NCBI RefSeq assembly: GCF_000969905.1
Contig: NZ_CP009520.1
Coordinates: forward strand, 1,984,001-2,048,000
Direction of reading: 5' to 3'
From: Methanosarcina vacuolata Z-761
Lineage (GTDB): Archaea; Halobacteriota; Methanosarcinia; Methanosarcinales; Methanosarcinaceae
DNA: 64,000 nucleotides
Of the stretch, positions 18,833-27,586 are shown piece by piece; the first letter of the stretch is position 1, and the number at the start of each line of letters is the position of its first letter. The notes beneath the pieces are model-generated. The model did no database searches and was not told the DNA's origin. It saw only the letters and a list, made by a program, of their open reading frames with translations. A program made the translations under genes and the position numbers.

Positions 18833-19614
18833 TTCTAACACATACCTCACTCCAAAAATTTATTCTCCAGAAATTTATTTAAACTCTTTTTATTTATAAA
18901 ACGTTATTTATTTCTTTGGTTTTTATTTTATTTTGATTATATTACGTGATTTTGTTTTATACCTTAAATTACCTGTTAAATTTACTCTGTTCAATTCACT
19001 TGTTCTAGTTGTCCTGCCGACTACACGCAGCTTGACAATTTTAAAATTCGTTATATTAAATATAAATATACTTATACTAAAAAATAGCTTAAAAGGGTTT
19101 AATTAATAAAATAATAGTTTTAAATGATTTAATTCGTAAAATAAATGTTTTTAAAACTTAAAACTTATTTTTATCGACATATAACGTGTTTAATGCTTAT
19201 AAACCGCCTTAACATTGGTGTTTCAAGGCGAACTGCCAGGATCTAAGGTATATAAGCCTTTTAACAGATTCAAAAAAATCGGGTTGTATTTGCTCTTTAT
19301 ATACGATCAACAATTTGCTTTATGGTTGTGTCTTAGAATTACCGTTTCTGTTATCGATTAAGCATTTTTTGCCTGAATATAGGTTTTTTCAAGCAAAATG
19401 GGATTTAATGGAAGTTTTTAGGGAAAATAAGTTTTTTTAAACTTTAAAATCCATATATCTGAATAAATAATAGAAATAACATGGAAAAAACCTCTTTAAA
19501 TCATTAGATCTTACAAAAAAGTGAAAAATTTGCTTATTTTATTTTCCAGGCACATGCATAAGAAGCTACTTTACGATTAATGAAAGCACAAGAGCTATGC
19601 AGTACGTAGCTTAA

Positions 19615-19761
19615 CTAAAAAACCAGTATCATGAGCTTAAACCGCTTTATCATTCCTGCTGATTCGGTGGACGTGGTAAGGTCCAGGAATCTCAGCTCGC
19701 TGGCGTCAAGCACTTCTATGGTCAGGTGCGTGTATTTTCGGTTTGTTATTCGTGGAAAAGT
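19615..19761 (-). pseudogene. Orphan C-terminal coding fragment
   Basis: An open stretch without a start codon encodes RKYTHLTIEVLDASELRFLD, then LTTSTESAGMIKRFKLMILVF and TAG. Its GC content is clearly above its surroundings and the composition is protein-like (regular hydrophobic alternation, GC-rich third positions). It looks like the last 45-49 residues of a lost gene. I do not recognise the family. Confidence 0.45.
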
Positions 19762-19920
19762 CTAATGTAATATATAGAATAGGACAAGTTTGTTTAAGAA
19801 TTGTCCAGATTGCACTCCTTAAGGTAAGATGGAAATTCATTTTTCAGGAACTCGATATCCGTTTCATGTAACGAAAAAGTGCATAAACGAATTGCAAAAA
19901 CAAGCTCTAAAAACAATTTC

Positions 19921-20004
19921 AATATCAGTTGTAACCCAATATAAGTTGTAATCCAATATAAGTTGTAATCCAATATAAGTTGTAACCCAATATCAGTTTG
20001 ACTC
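19921..20004. repeat. 17-bp minisatellite
   Basis: About five copies of AATATAAGTTGTAA(T/C)CC, with terminal copies reading AATATCAGTT. Confidence 0.8.
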
Positions 20005-20430
20005 CATTCGGATCGAACCTGAAATCTATATGAAATCATATGGCAGACAAAGCTAAAGATGTTCTAGCAATGTGAAAAAGAAGGTAACATTCTGGATAAA
20101 TAATATTGAAGATAAAAATATTGAACATAGCATTAATGGGGATTGGGCATCCGGTTATTGGGGAGTTGGGGGGTATGGGGGGTTATTAAAAAGAGTTAAA
20201 AGGTCTCTTATGACCTTCCCAGATGCCCAATACGCTAAGAGTACTTCATTGTATATAAACTTAAAGATTTAATCGTAGATTGGCTAAGGATAGTCAAATT
20301 ATGTAAAAAATAAACCTTTGCAAAGTGGCTCTGGTGTTACGATGGAAACTTTCAATAAAATCTCAAATTTACGGCATTTGTGATGCCAGATTCATATCTA
20401 TAAGTCCGAGGCCAAATAATGCAACTTCAC

Positions 20431-20972
20431 AATGAGATACAATGAGGTTTTTCCGGATCATAGTCTTCTTCAAAGACTGAGAACGTCATACATTCTTTTC
20501 CTACATTCTGCGCCTATATTTTGGATGCACCACTTTCTCTTCGACCAGGGCTTAGTTTTGCTTTTTTTAAAACAAGCCTGATGCTCTCTTTGTTTATTGT
20601 CTCAAAACCTTCTTTTTTCTGCAATTCTTCAGTCAGCAGTGCAAGTGTCCACTTATTTCTTCCATCAGGAGGTGTAGTACATGCTTGAGCTATGATTTCT
20701 GCAATGTGTTTCTCTGTATATTTTATGGGTTGACCAGTTCTTGGATTATCTTGAAGAGCTCTTTGGAGACCTTCCTCCAAATATCTCTTCTTGGTTCTCC
20801 CAACGGTATTCCTGCCGACATTCAGTATTTCAGCGATCTCCAGATTCTTTTTATTCTTATTTGCAAGTAATAGAATTCGTGCTCTGATCAATTCTCTTGC
20901 ATTTTTCTGTCCTTTTTTAACAAAGTCCTGGAGGTATTGCTCCTCGTTATCTTTAAGTTTGATTTTCACCAT
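20431..20972 (-). pseudogene. IS630-family transposase, frameshifted and truncated
   Basis: The first 152 codons encode the N-terminal helix-turn-helix of an IS630 transposase (LEIAEILNVGRNTVGRTKKRYLEEG, DNPRTGQPIKYTEKH). After LVLKKAKLSP the family sequence continues in the next frame (KPWSKRKWCIQNIGAE, KRMYDVLSL). It then continues in yet another as EDYDPEKPHCISL, close to the first catalytic Asp region. At least two frameshifts plus loss of the DDE domain make this a dead copy. Some IS630 elements use one programmed frameshift at this place, but the second break and the truncation argue for decay. Confidence 0.8.
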
Positions 20973-21096
20973 AAAGAGCTCTATAACATTTTAAGTATAT
21001 AAAAACGCACTAAATTTAAATTGTCATGACCTCGTTTCTAAAACATAGTTTCTTAAAGTTTTTAATTTGTCTTTCTCAACTCATTTATTCTGTGAC

Positions 21097-21642
21097 TTAT
21101 ATTGTGACGAAAACCATTGCAGCTACAACCGTGGTCCATTTTCCATCCTTGTCGCCGTTTGCGGTCTGGCACATATGGAATGTGTCAAAGATATGCCCGC
21201 TCGCCTTGTAGACCTGCTCTCTCTCATGCCAGGCCATTTCTGCGTTAAACTCTATTCCAAGGGTGGTCGCAAGCATTGTTGCCGCCAGGTCTTCAGCATA
21301 TTCTCCTGCAATAATTTCTTCTTCTCCAAAAGAATGATGTTCGGAAATGTACCCGTAGTTGTCTTCATTTACAGGAACTGCAGTCCCTATGGCTGCAGCC
21401 ATTAAACGATGAGGCTCATTAGTATCATTCCTTGCAAGTACACAATGGACAATGGCACCAGGTTTTAACTCTGCAAGTCCTTCTTCTCTGGGTACAACTT
21501 TGCAATTCGGGGGCAGAATACTTGAAACACTTACAAGATTGAATTTCTCAATTTTTGCAGCCCTTAGCGCAAGTTCAAAAGATGCTAATCGGTCTTTGTG
21601 TACCCCTGTACCCTTTGTCAAAAATGATTTTTTTGGGATCAT
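21097..21642 (-). CDS. pdaD: Pyruvoyl-dependent arginine decarboxylase
   Basis: PdaD converts arginine to agmatine for polyamine synthesis. The proenzyme self-cleaves between two serines to make a pyruvoyl group; here the site is VSVSSILPP (Ser40-Ser41 from ATG 21642). Other family features are LTKGTGVHKD, FELALRAAKIEKFNLV and the C-terminal GKWTTVVAA. ATG 21642 is preferred over 21684 because AAGGAG lies 6 bases upstream and the family starts at this point (181 residues). A 119-bp inverted-repeat element begins 11 bases above the start, so the native promoter has been displaced. No other polyamine gene adjoins. Confidence 0.93.
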   Translation of the reverse strand: MIPKKSFLTKGTGVHKDRLASFELALRAAKIEKFNLVSVSSILPPNCKVVPREEGLAELKPGAIVHCVLARNDTNEPHRLMAAAIGTAVPVNEDNYGYISEHHSFGEEEIIAGEYAEDLAATMLATTLGIEFNAEMAWHEREQVYKASGHIFDTFHMCQTANGDKDGKWTTVVAAMVFVTI

Positions 21643-21653
21643 GTTAACTCCTT

Positions 21654-21772
21654 CAGGACTTACGCAGTTGAAATGAAGAATCAATAGCTTCAGACCGTTA
21701 ACTGCCTAAAAACCGACTTTAATCCACAGTTTTTGCCTTAATTGATTTTGCTTCTCAAGTGCGTAAGTCCTA
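21654..21772. mobile_element. MITE-like element with about 31-bp terminal inverted repeats
   Basis: AGGACTTACGCA at 21655-21666 is mirrored by TGCGTAAGTCCT at 21760-21771. The similarity extends inward over about 31 bp (to ATCAAT). TCCTT at 21649-21653 and again at 21773-21777 is a direct repeat flanking the element, a plausible 5-bp target duplication. There is no coding capacity. It forms most of the pdaD leader. Confidence 0.8.
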
Positions 21773-21948
21773 TCCTTAAGAGATTTATGCATTTACTGTG
21801 CGGTTTCCATTGTATGAGCAACCGACACATATTATAAAATTTTCAAATTAGTTTAAAAATTTTTTAATTGTTGTAAGTTAAACTACTGAGCTCATAGTTA
21901 TATCTTTAATTTCTGAAACGTAAGCCACAGTTATGAACTTTACCCTTT

Positions 21949-24018
21949 TTACTCATAATTTTCAGAGATAGAGAATTCTCCACAGGAATTGCAACCCAGA
22001 GAATGGACCTGCCTGTTTAGGTCTGTAAAGCCATCATCTTTTTTCCTCTGCCCAGAAAGAGCTTTTTCATAGACATTAGAATTTGCAACCCCTTCAAAGA
22101 TAAATCTTGTCTCTATCGGAATTTCACCTGCATGGACTTTTATATCTTTTTTTTGTACATTAACTGTAACCTGGTCAGGGAGAAGCCCGGATTCGGCCAT
22201 ATAATCAAGAATCAGCTTTCTTCCAAACTCCTCAGCAAACTCCACGGCTTCACTCCGGATTATGAAATGCCTCCTTCCTACAGGTGTGTACACAAAGATC
22301 CCTTTTGTTTTAAGGTCATACTTGGACTCACTGTAAAGCGTGCGTACTGTTATCTCAATGCGTTTTGTCCCTTTTCCTGCAAGAGCTCCAACAGCATTTC
22401 CAACCTCTGAGTGTTCAGGAGCAAAGACTTCGGCATCTATAAGCTTCTTCAGTTCGTCCACATATGCCCTTACAGGTCCTCCAAGCAGGACAACAGGGAT
22501 ATCCACTTTAAAACGAGCGAAGAAATTGCCATCAAGCATTTTTTCAATTTCTTTCCTGTCCACTCCTTCCATCAGAAAAGCAATAAGGTCTCGGGCCATG
22601 TTTCTGGCAAAGAGCCGCTTAACATTTAGGCAGAACTCATCCCTGTCAATCCCTATGAAGTTTGCAAGCAGAGTAGCTCCGATTTCCGAAGCTTCAACAT
22701 TCCATTCAGTATATTCACCAAGCACATGAAGCGCATCTGTTGGGGTAAAACCGATTACCTGAACAAGCCGCTTCTGGATTAGAGAATCCATTACTCTCTT
22801 TGGAGGGAGGATACTTTTGTCCCAGTAGACATCTTTGAGGGAACGCGGTTCATCCCGTATAAGGGCAAGGAGCTCTTTTTCTTCCCGGTTCAAATTGACA
22901 GGTTTCTGCTCTGTCCGGACAAAGAATTTTGTTGCCTGGATATGTTCGTCCAGCTTGAGCCTGTCCGGAATCCAGCGCTTTTTCAGAGTGTTCATAAAAT
23001 CGGGGTACAGGACTGCTGCCCTGCAGAGAGGGATAACCCGCCTGGGGCCTATGTGTATATTGCCACTCTGGACCCAGATATGACTGTCTCCGCCCATAGC
23101 CGAAGTCTCCATACGCAGAGCTCTGACTTTTGTTTGCCAGCCTCCCACAACTGCTCCTGCCTCACTGAGGTCTGGCAGTCCTTTATGGACCAGGGAGACA
23201 TCCGTGCTTGTTCCTCCGACGTCAATTACAGTGCAGGTCTCGTGCCCGGACAGATAGGAAGCTCCAAGGAGACTTGCTGCGGGGCCTGAAAAGACCGATT
23301 CGATGGGTTTTTTCATAGCCTCCTGCATGCTTACTACAGAACCGTCGCAGCGGAGCATGGCAATTCTCGGGTTGAGGCCTCTTCTTTCGATCTCAGTTAC
23401 TATCGTTTTTAAGAAGCCCTCTGCTACAGGCAAGAGCTGGGCATTGAGGTAGGCAGTAACTCCCCTTTCATAAGCCCCGAGCGACTGGGCCAGTTCATGC
23501 CCGCAGACAACGGGCAGCCCTGTCAATTCCTGGATCAGGGTTTTTACACGCAGCTCATGCTCCGGATTTCTCACACTGAAGTAAGAAGAGACTGCAAAAG
23601 CCGATACCCTGTCTTTTATTTCAAGTACGAATTTTTCGACTGCTGGCAGGTCAAGGGCTGCGACTTCTTCGCCATTACTGTCATGCCCTCCCTTTACCAT
23701 AATCCAGTTCTCAATTCCCGAATCTTCAGGAACATCATAATTTCCGATAAGGATGAGCCCAACAGGATATCCTGTTCCTTCAAGAATAGTATTGGTGGCA
23801 AGAGTAGTTGAAACCGAAACTACAGTCACGAGTTTTATCTTTTCCGGGTCAAGTCCGTCAATTGACTTCTTTATTCCTTCTATAGGATCAGGATAAGTTG
23901 TGAGGGCCTTGTTTGAGCATACAACTTTTCCATCCGATTTCCTGATTAAAACCGAATCAGTATAAGTTCCACCTGCATCAATGCCCAGATCATATGCCAT
24001 TTTTGAACTGCATTCCAT
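21949..24018 (-). CDS. Hydantoinase/oxoprolinase family protein (HyuA type), copy 1
   Basis: The 689-residue protein is of the ATP-dependent N-methylhydantoinase A/oxoprolinase family. It has the N-terminal ASKHA phosphate loop LGIDAGGTYTDSVLI, a middle GVTAYLNAQLLPVAEGFL, then SVFSGPAASLLGAS and VIDVGGTSTDVSLV (second phosphate and adenosine motifs). The family cleaves cyclic amide rings with ATP. The partner HyuB and an aspartate racemase, often linked in bacteria, are absent. GTGGAG lies 8 bases before ATG 24018; Met7 (24000) is an alternative start. It is about 50 residues longer at the C-terminus than copy 2. The substrate is unknown. Confidence 0.88.
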   Translation of the reverse strand: MECSSKMAYDLGIDAGGTYTDSVLIRKSDGKVVCSNKALTTYPDPIEGIKKSIDGLDPEKIKLVTVVSVSTTLATNTILEGTGYPVGLILIGNYDVPEDSGIENWIMVKGGHDSNGEEVAALDLPAVEKFVLEIKDRVSAFAVSSYFSVRNPEHELRVKTLIQELTGLPVVCGHELAQSLGAYERGVTAYLNAQLLPVAEGFLKTIVTEIERRGLNPRIAMLRCDGSVVSMQEAMKKPIESVFSGPAASLLGASYLSGHETCTVIDVGGTSTDVSLVHKGLPDLSEAGAVVGGWQTKVRALRMETSAMGGDSHIWVQSGNIHIGPRRVIPLCRAAVLYPDFMNTLKKRWIPDRLKLDEHIQATKFFVRTEQKPVNLNREEKELLALIRDEPRSLKDVYWDKSILPPKRVMDSLIQKRLVQVIGFTPTDALHVLGEYTEWNVEASEIGATLLANFIGIDRDEFCLNVKRLFARNMARDLIAFLMEGVDRKEIEKMLDGNFFARFKVDIPVVLLGGPVRAYVDELKKLIDAEVFAPEHSEVGNAVGALAGKGTKRIEITVRTLYSESKYDLKTKGIFVYTPVGRRHFIIRSEAVEFAEEFGRKLILDYMAESGLLPDQVTVNVQKKDIKVHAGEIPIETRFIFEGVANSNVYEKALSGQRKKDDGFTDLNRQVHSLGCNSCGEFSISENYE

Positions 24019-24138
24019 TTTTATATCTCCACATTTACTTTCTGGCGGTTTTGCATTACTCTTTCCTCGCCATTTGTAATGCTGTTCCTTTTATGCCATT
24101 TTTAATTACTTGCTGATGTTCTGACCGCAAAATCAGGA

Positions 24139-24191
24139 CATTACGTCCAGAACATTACGTCCAGGACATTACGTCCAGGACATTACGTCCA
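24139..24191. repeat. 14-bp tandem repeat
   Basis: Four copies of CATTACGTCCAGGA lie between the two HyuA-type genes. Confidence 0.85.
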
Positions 24192-24304
24192 ATTCTGTTC
24201 GGTCCTCAGGAGCTGGTGAGAGACTCAAGACCAAACACTGAATTAATTATTGCATTATTGCACTATTGAGGGTAAATATAAATATTCCGGGAGATTTCCG
24301 GAAC

Positions 24305-26227
24305 TCAAACTTTTGGCATTCCAACTCCAACGAAAACAAGCTTTGTCTCTAAGGGTACTGCCCCTGCTTCACTAAGAGATATATCTTTTCTACTGACTTC
24401 GATCTGGATCTGCCCTTTGTCGAGCCCGGCTTCGGTCATGTATTCCATGATGAGCTTTCTTCCCAGAACATCGGCATATTCCAGAGCGTCTGGATAGCTT
24501 CCAAAGGTTTCCCTGCCCTGAGGCGAAAACAGAAGAACGAGCCTTTTCTTATCTTTTGAGTAGGCGCTTTTGATCAGGATTTCAATTCTTTTTATGCCCT
24601 TGCCTACAACGGCTCCGACCGCGTTTCCTACTTCGGCATGCTCCGGGATTATGATATCGGCATCGAGAATTTGTTTCAACTCCCTGGTGTATGCAACTAC
24701 AGGGCCTCCTATCAGCACCACAGGGATTTTCATTTTGAACTGTGTAAACCTGTCAGAAAGCAGGATTTTCTCGATTTCGGAGGACGGCACGTCCGTCTGG
24801 ATAAAAGATACCAGGTTTAAGGCCATGTTCCTTGCAACGTCCTGTTTTATCTGTTTGCAGATCTCGATATGGTCGGTCTCGGTATATCGTTCCAGAAGTT
24901 TTGCTCCTACCCTTGAGGCTTCTTGGTCCCAGGCTGTATATTCTCCGAGCACATGAAGCGCATCGGTTGGAGTGAAACCGATTGCCTGGACCAGGCGTTT
25001 TCTTATGAGCGAATCAAGCAGACCCGGAGAAAGCGTTTTCCTGGTCTCCCAGAAAATATCATTAAGCGATGCCGGAAAATCTCCTATCCTGTCAAAGAGT
25101 TCTGCTTCAAATTTTCCGAGGTCTGAGGGTTCAATGCCTGTCCTTACAAAAAACTTAGTAGGTTGCACATTTTCGTCAAGGTGCATAGCTCCAGGAATTC
25201 TTCCTTTTCTCAGGACTTCAAGAAAACCAGGGTATTTAACCGCTGCAACGCAGAGTGGGATAACTCGCCTTGGGCCGATATTTATTTTCATGTTCCTGAT
25301 CCAGACATGGCTGTCCCCTCCCATTGCTGAGGTTTCCATCCGGATAGCTTTTACCTTTGTCTGCCAGCCTCCGACTACAGCGCCCTCTTCACAGAGTTCA
25401 GGAAGCCCGTTTTCGAGCATGGAAACATCCGTACTTGTCCCGCCTACGTCAATAACTGCACAGGTCTCAAGCCCCGAAAGATGGGACGCTCCTACAAGGC
25501 TTGCTGCAGGGCCCGAAAAGATAGACTCGATTGGTTTTTCCAGGGCTTCGTTAATGCCCACTACCGAACCGTCGCATTTGAGCATCAACAGCCTTGAGTC
25601 CATTCCCCGCCTGGAGATTTCTTCCCTGATTGAGCGGATAAACTGGTTTGCAATAGGAATCAACTGGGCATTCAGGTAGGCTGTAATCCCTCTTTCATAG
25701 GCTCCAAGGTCAAGGGAAAGTTCGTGCCCACAGACCACAGGCATCCCGGTAAGTTCCTGGATGCGGGCTTTGACTGCCAATTCATGAGCAGGGTTTCTGA
25801 TACTGAAATAGGACGAGACTGCAAAGGCTGAAACCTTATCCCTAACCTTACTGACAAAAGCTTCCACAGCTTCCATATCAAGAGAAACCAGTTCGGCTCC
25901 GTGATGGTCGTGCCCTCCTTTTACGATAGTATAAAACTCAATATCCTTCCTTTCCGGAATTTCATAATCTCCTACGAGGATCAACCCTACAGGATAGCCA
26001 TTTTTTTCAAGGATTGTGTTTGTAGCAAGCGTTGTTGAGACCGAAACCATTTTTACGTCTTTTAAATATTTCTCATCCAGCCCGTCTATGGAATTTTTAA
26101 TTCCTGTGAGCAGGTCAGGATAAGTGGTAAGCGCCTTGTTCGAATCCATCACTTTGCCATCGGAATCCCGAATGATGATCGAATCAGTATAGGTGCCTCC
26201 TGCATCAATTCCCATGCTGTATTGTAT
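24305..26227 (-). CDS. Hydantoinase/oxoprolinase family protein (HyuA type), copy 2
   Basis: The protein has about 636-640 residues and is strongly similar to copy 1 throughout (MGIDAGGTYTDSIIIRDSDG, SIFSGPAASLVGASHLSG, AVIDVGGTSTDVSMLENG, PTDALHVLGEYT). The first ATG is 26215, but AGGAGG at 26235-26240 stands 7 bases before an ATA codon at 26225-26227 and 19 before that ATG. The frame closes with TAG just above the ATA. The ATA start gives four extra residues, matching the longer N-terminus of copy 1; the coordinates follow that reading. The two genes probably arose by duplication and may act on different cyclic substrates or as a hetero-oligomer, which is inference. Confidence 0.88.
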   Translation of the reverse strand: MQYSMGIDAGGTYTDSIIIRDSDGKVMDSNKALTTYPDLLTGIKNSIDGLDEKYLKDVKMVSVSTTLATNTILEKNGYPVGLILVGDYEIPERKDIEFYTIVKGGHDHHGAELVSLDMEAVEAFVSKVRDKVSAFAVSSYFSIRNPAHELAVKARIQELTGMPVVCGHELSLDLGAYERGITAYLNAQLIPIANQFIRSIREEISRRGMDSRLLMLKCDGSVVGINEALEKPIESIFSGPAASLVGASHLSGLETCAVIDVGGTSTDVSMLENGLPELCEEGAVVGGWQTKVKAIRMETSAMGGDSHVWIRNMKINIGPRRVIPLCVAAVKYPGFLEVLRKGRIPGAMHLDENVQPTKFFVRTGIEPSDLGKFEAELFDRIGDFPASLNDIFWETRKTLSPGLLDSLIRKRLVQAIGFTPTDALHVLGEYTAWDQEASRVGAKLLERYTETDHIEICKQIKQDVARNMALNLVSFIQTDVPSSEIEKILLSDRFTQFKMKIPVVLIGGPVVAYTRELKQILDADIIIPEHAEVGNAVGAVVGKGIKRIEILIKSAYSKDKKRLVLLFSPQGRETFGSYPDALEYADVLGRKLIMEYMTEAGLDKGQIQIEVSRKDISLSEAGAVPLETKLVFVGVGMPKV

Positions 26228-26654
26228 CTAAATGCCTCCTGTTCATTTTTTAGAATTGGGGTTCATGAATTGGGGTTCATGAGAGAGTTTATATGGTTAA
26301 AATTGCCGGGCATATATTATATTTAAAAGTATTTTATTCATGTGCATAATATGCTATTGGGAAAGTTAGTGGTTTTTGACAAATAAAAAGAAAAAAGTCT
26401 AAGACGGTTTTATGTAATCAATATGATTGATTGTTAAGTACTAAGATTCGAAAAAAATTGTGATATTAACGCCAATTTTAATAAAAATATTTTAATGAAA
26501 CATTTATGAATTTGGAAATAAAAGTTGGTTTTGGAATGAGCTCATACTTTCGATAGAATCCTGAATTAAAAAAGTACTTTACTATTTGACACCCAATTAG
26601 TAATAGAAAAATAGAATCAAACAGAAATCTTAATTTTAGGAGTTGGTAAACTTT
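26228..26654. other. Intergenic region
   Basis: AT-rich divergent region. A short tandem copy of AATTGGGGTTCATGA occurs at about 26255-26282. TAGGAG precedes the next gene. Nothing else seen. Confidence 0.5.
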
Positions 26655-27002
26655 ATGGGAGATCAAAATGAAGAAATATATCTTGCAGAGTTGCAAGCTT
26701 GCAAACTGGATTTTTTAGAATGGACACCTGAGAAGGGAGTGAATGTTAGTGAAACGTCAAAACAATTTGCAAGGGAGTTTCTGAATTTATCAGGTACAGA
26801 AGACGATGGCGAGAATAAAAAATTTAACGGGGCTAAAAAGACATTCAATGAAATAGCTTCATTATTAGTCCAGCGTAAAGCAGAGAGTGACGGACTGATT
26901 CCTAAAGCAGCCATAGATGAAATAGCAGAACAAAGCGGAACTACAGATCGTAGAGTTTATACAGTACTGGAAGCTTTAGAAGCTGAGGGATGGGAACCAT
27001 AA
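26655..27002 (+). CDS. Hypothetical protein with a C-terminal winged-helix-like segment
   Basis: The protein has about 115 residues from ATG 26655, with TAGGAG 12 bases upstream; a TTG at 26643 is a less likely start. The N-terminal half is acidic and helical. The C-terminal part (IPKAAIDEIAEQSGTTDRRVYTVLEALEAEGW) reads as a helix-turn-helix with the recognition helix at TTDRRVYTVLEAL, so DNA binding is plausible. No family is recognised. It stands alone between AT-rich regions. Confidence 0.65.
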   Translation: MGDQNEEIYLAELQACKLDFLEWTPEKGVNVSETSKQFAREFLNLSGTEDDGENKKFNGAKKTFNEIASLLVQRKAESDGLIPKAAIDEIAEQSGTTDRRVYTVLEALEAEGWEP

Positions 27003-27586
27003 AAGGGCTATGAAGAAAGAACGAGTGCATCGATTCTGAAATAAATACATACTAATTAAATAATTACAGCTTATGACGCAAACATTATTTTAAAGTCACA
27101 TGGAATTTTGTAACACGAAAAATGCAGTCGTCCGAAGAGTGATTCGAAAGAGTGATTCGAAAGAGTGATTCGAAAGAGTGATTTTATCTGGATATTACAA
27201 CCACGGAAAACGCGGAAAGCACGGAAGAACCACACATTTACTACTTATTTTTCCGTATCATCCGTGTCTTCTGTATCATCCGTGTCTTCTGTATCATCCG
27301 TGTCTTCTGTATCATCCGTGTCTTCTGTATCATCCGTGTCTTCTGTATCATCCGTGTCTTCTGTATCATCCGTGTCTTCTGTATCATCCGTGTCTTCTGT
27401 ATCTTCCATGCCTTCCGTGTCTTCCATGCTTTCCGTGGTTTTTAAAAAGCTCATTTTTGACATACTCCGGAATCAACGCACCAGCTGGTGTTGTATAGTT
27501 TGTTATATTATTGACAATGCAATCTATTGAAAAAAGTTTAACTGTAAAATAAACGTCTCTATCGATTTGCGTTCACTGACATGTTT
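27003..27586. other. Intergenic region with two minisatellites
   Basis: Positions 27131-27183 are about four copies of GATTCGAAAGAGT. Positions 27249-27430 are about nine copies of TCATCCGTGTCTTCTGTA with degenerate ends. All three frames on both strands stay open across the second array, giving Ser-Ser-Val or Asp-Thr-Glu runs that I take to be artefacts. Confidence 0.8.

Larger units (their letters stand above)
18833..20430. other. Long gene-poor intergenic region
   Basis: AT-rich. It contains an orphan coding fragment (19615-19761) and a 17-bp minisatellite (19921-20004), both listed separately. The weak plus-strand frame 20072-20272 has no binding site or family, and I do not call it. Confidence 0.6.

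Noticed and set aside
20072-20272. 66-codon plus-strand frame
   Set aside because: Gly/Trp-rich run comes from a G-rich patch; no start signal or family.
27165-27530. Ser-Ser-Val repeat frames and the minus-strand Asp-Thr-Glu frame
   Set aside because: Made by an 18-bp minisatellite that keeps several frames open at once; no start signal.
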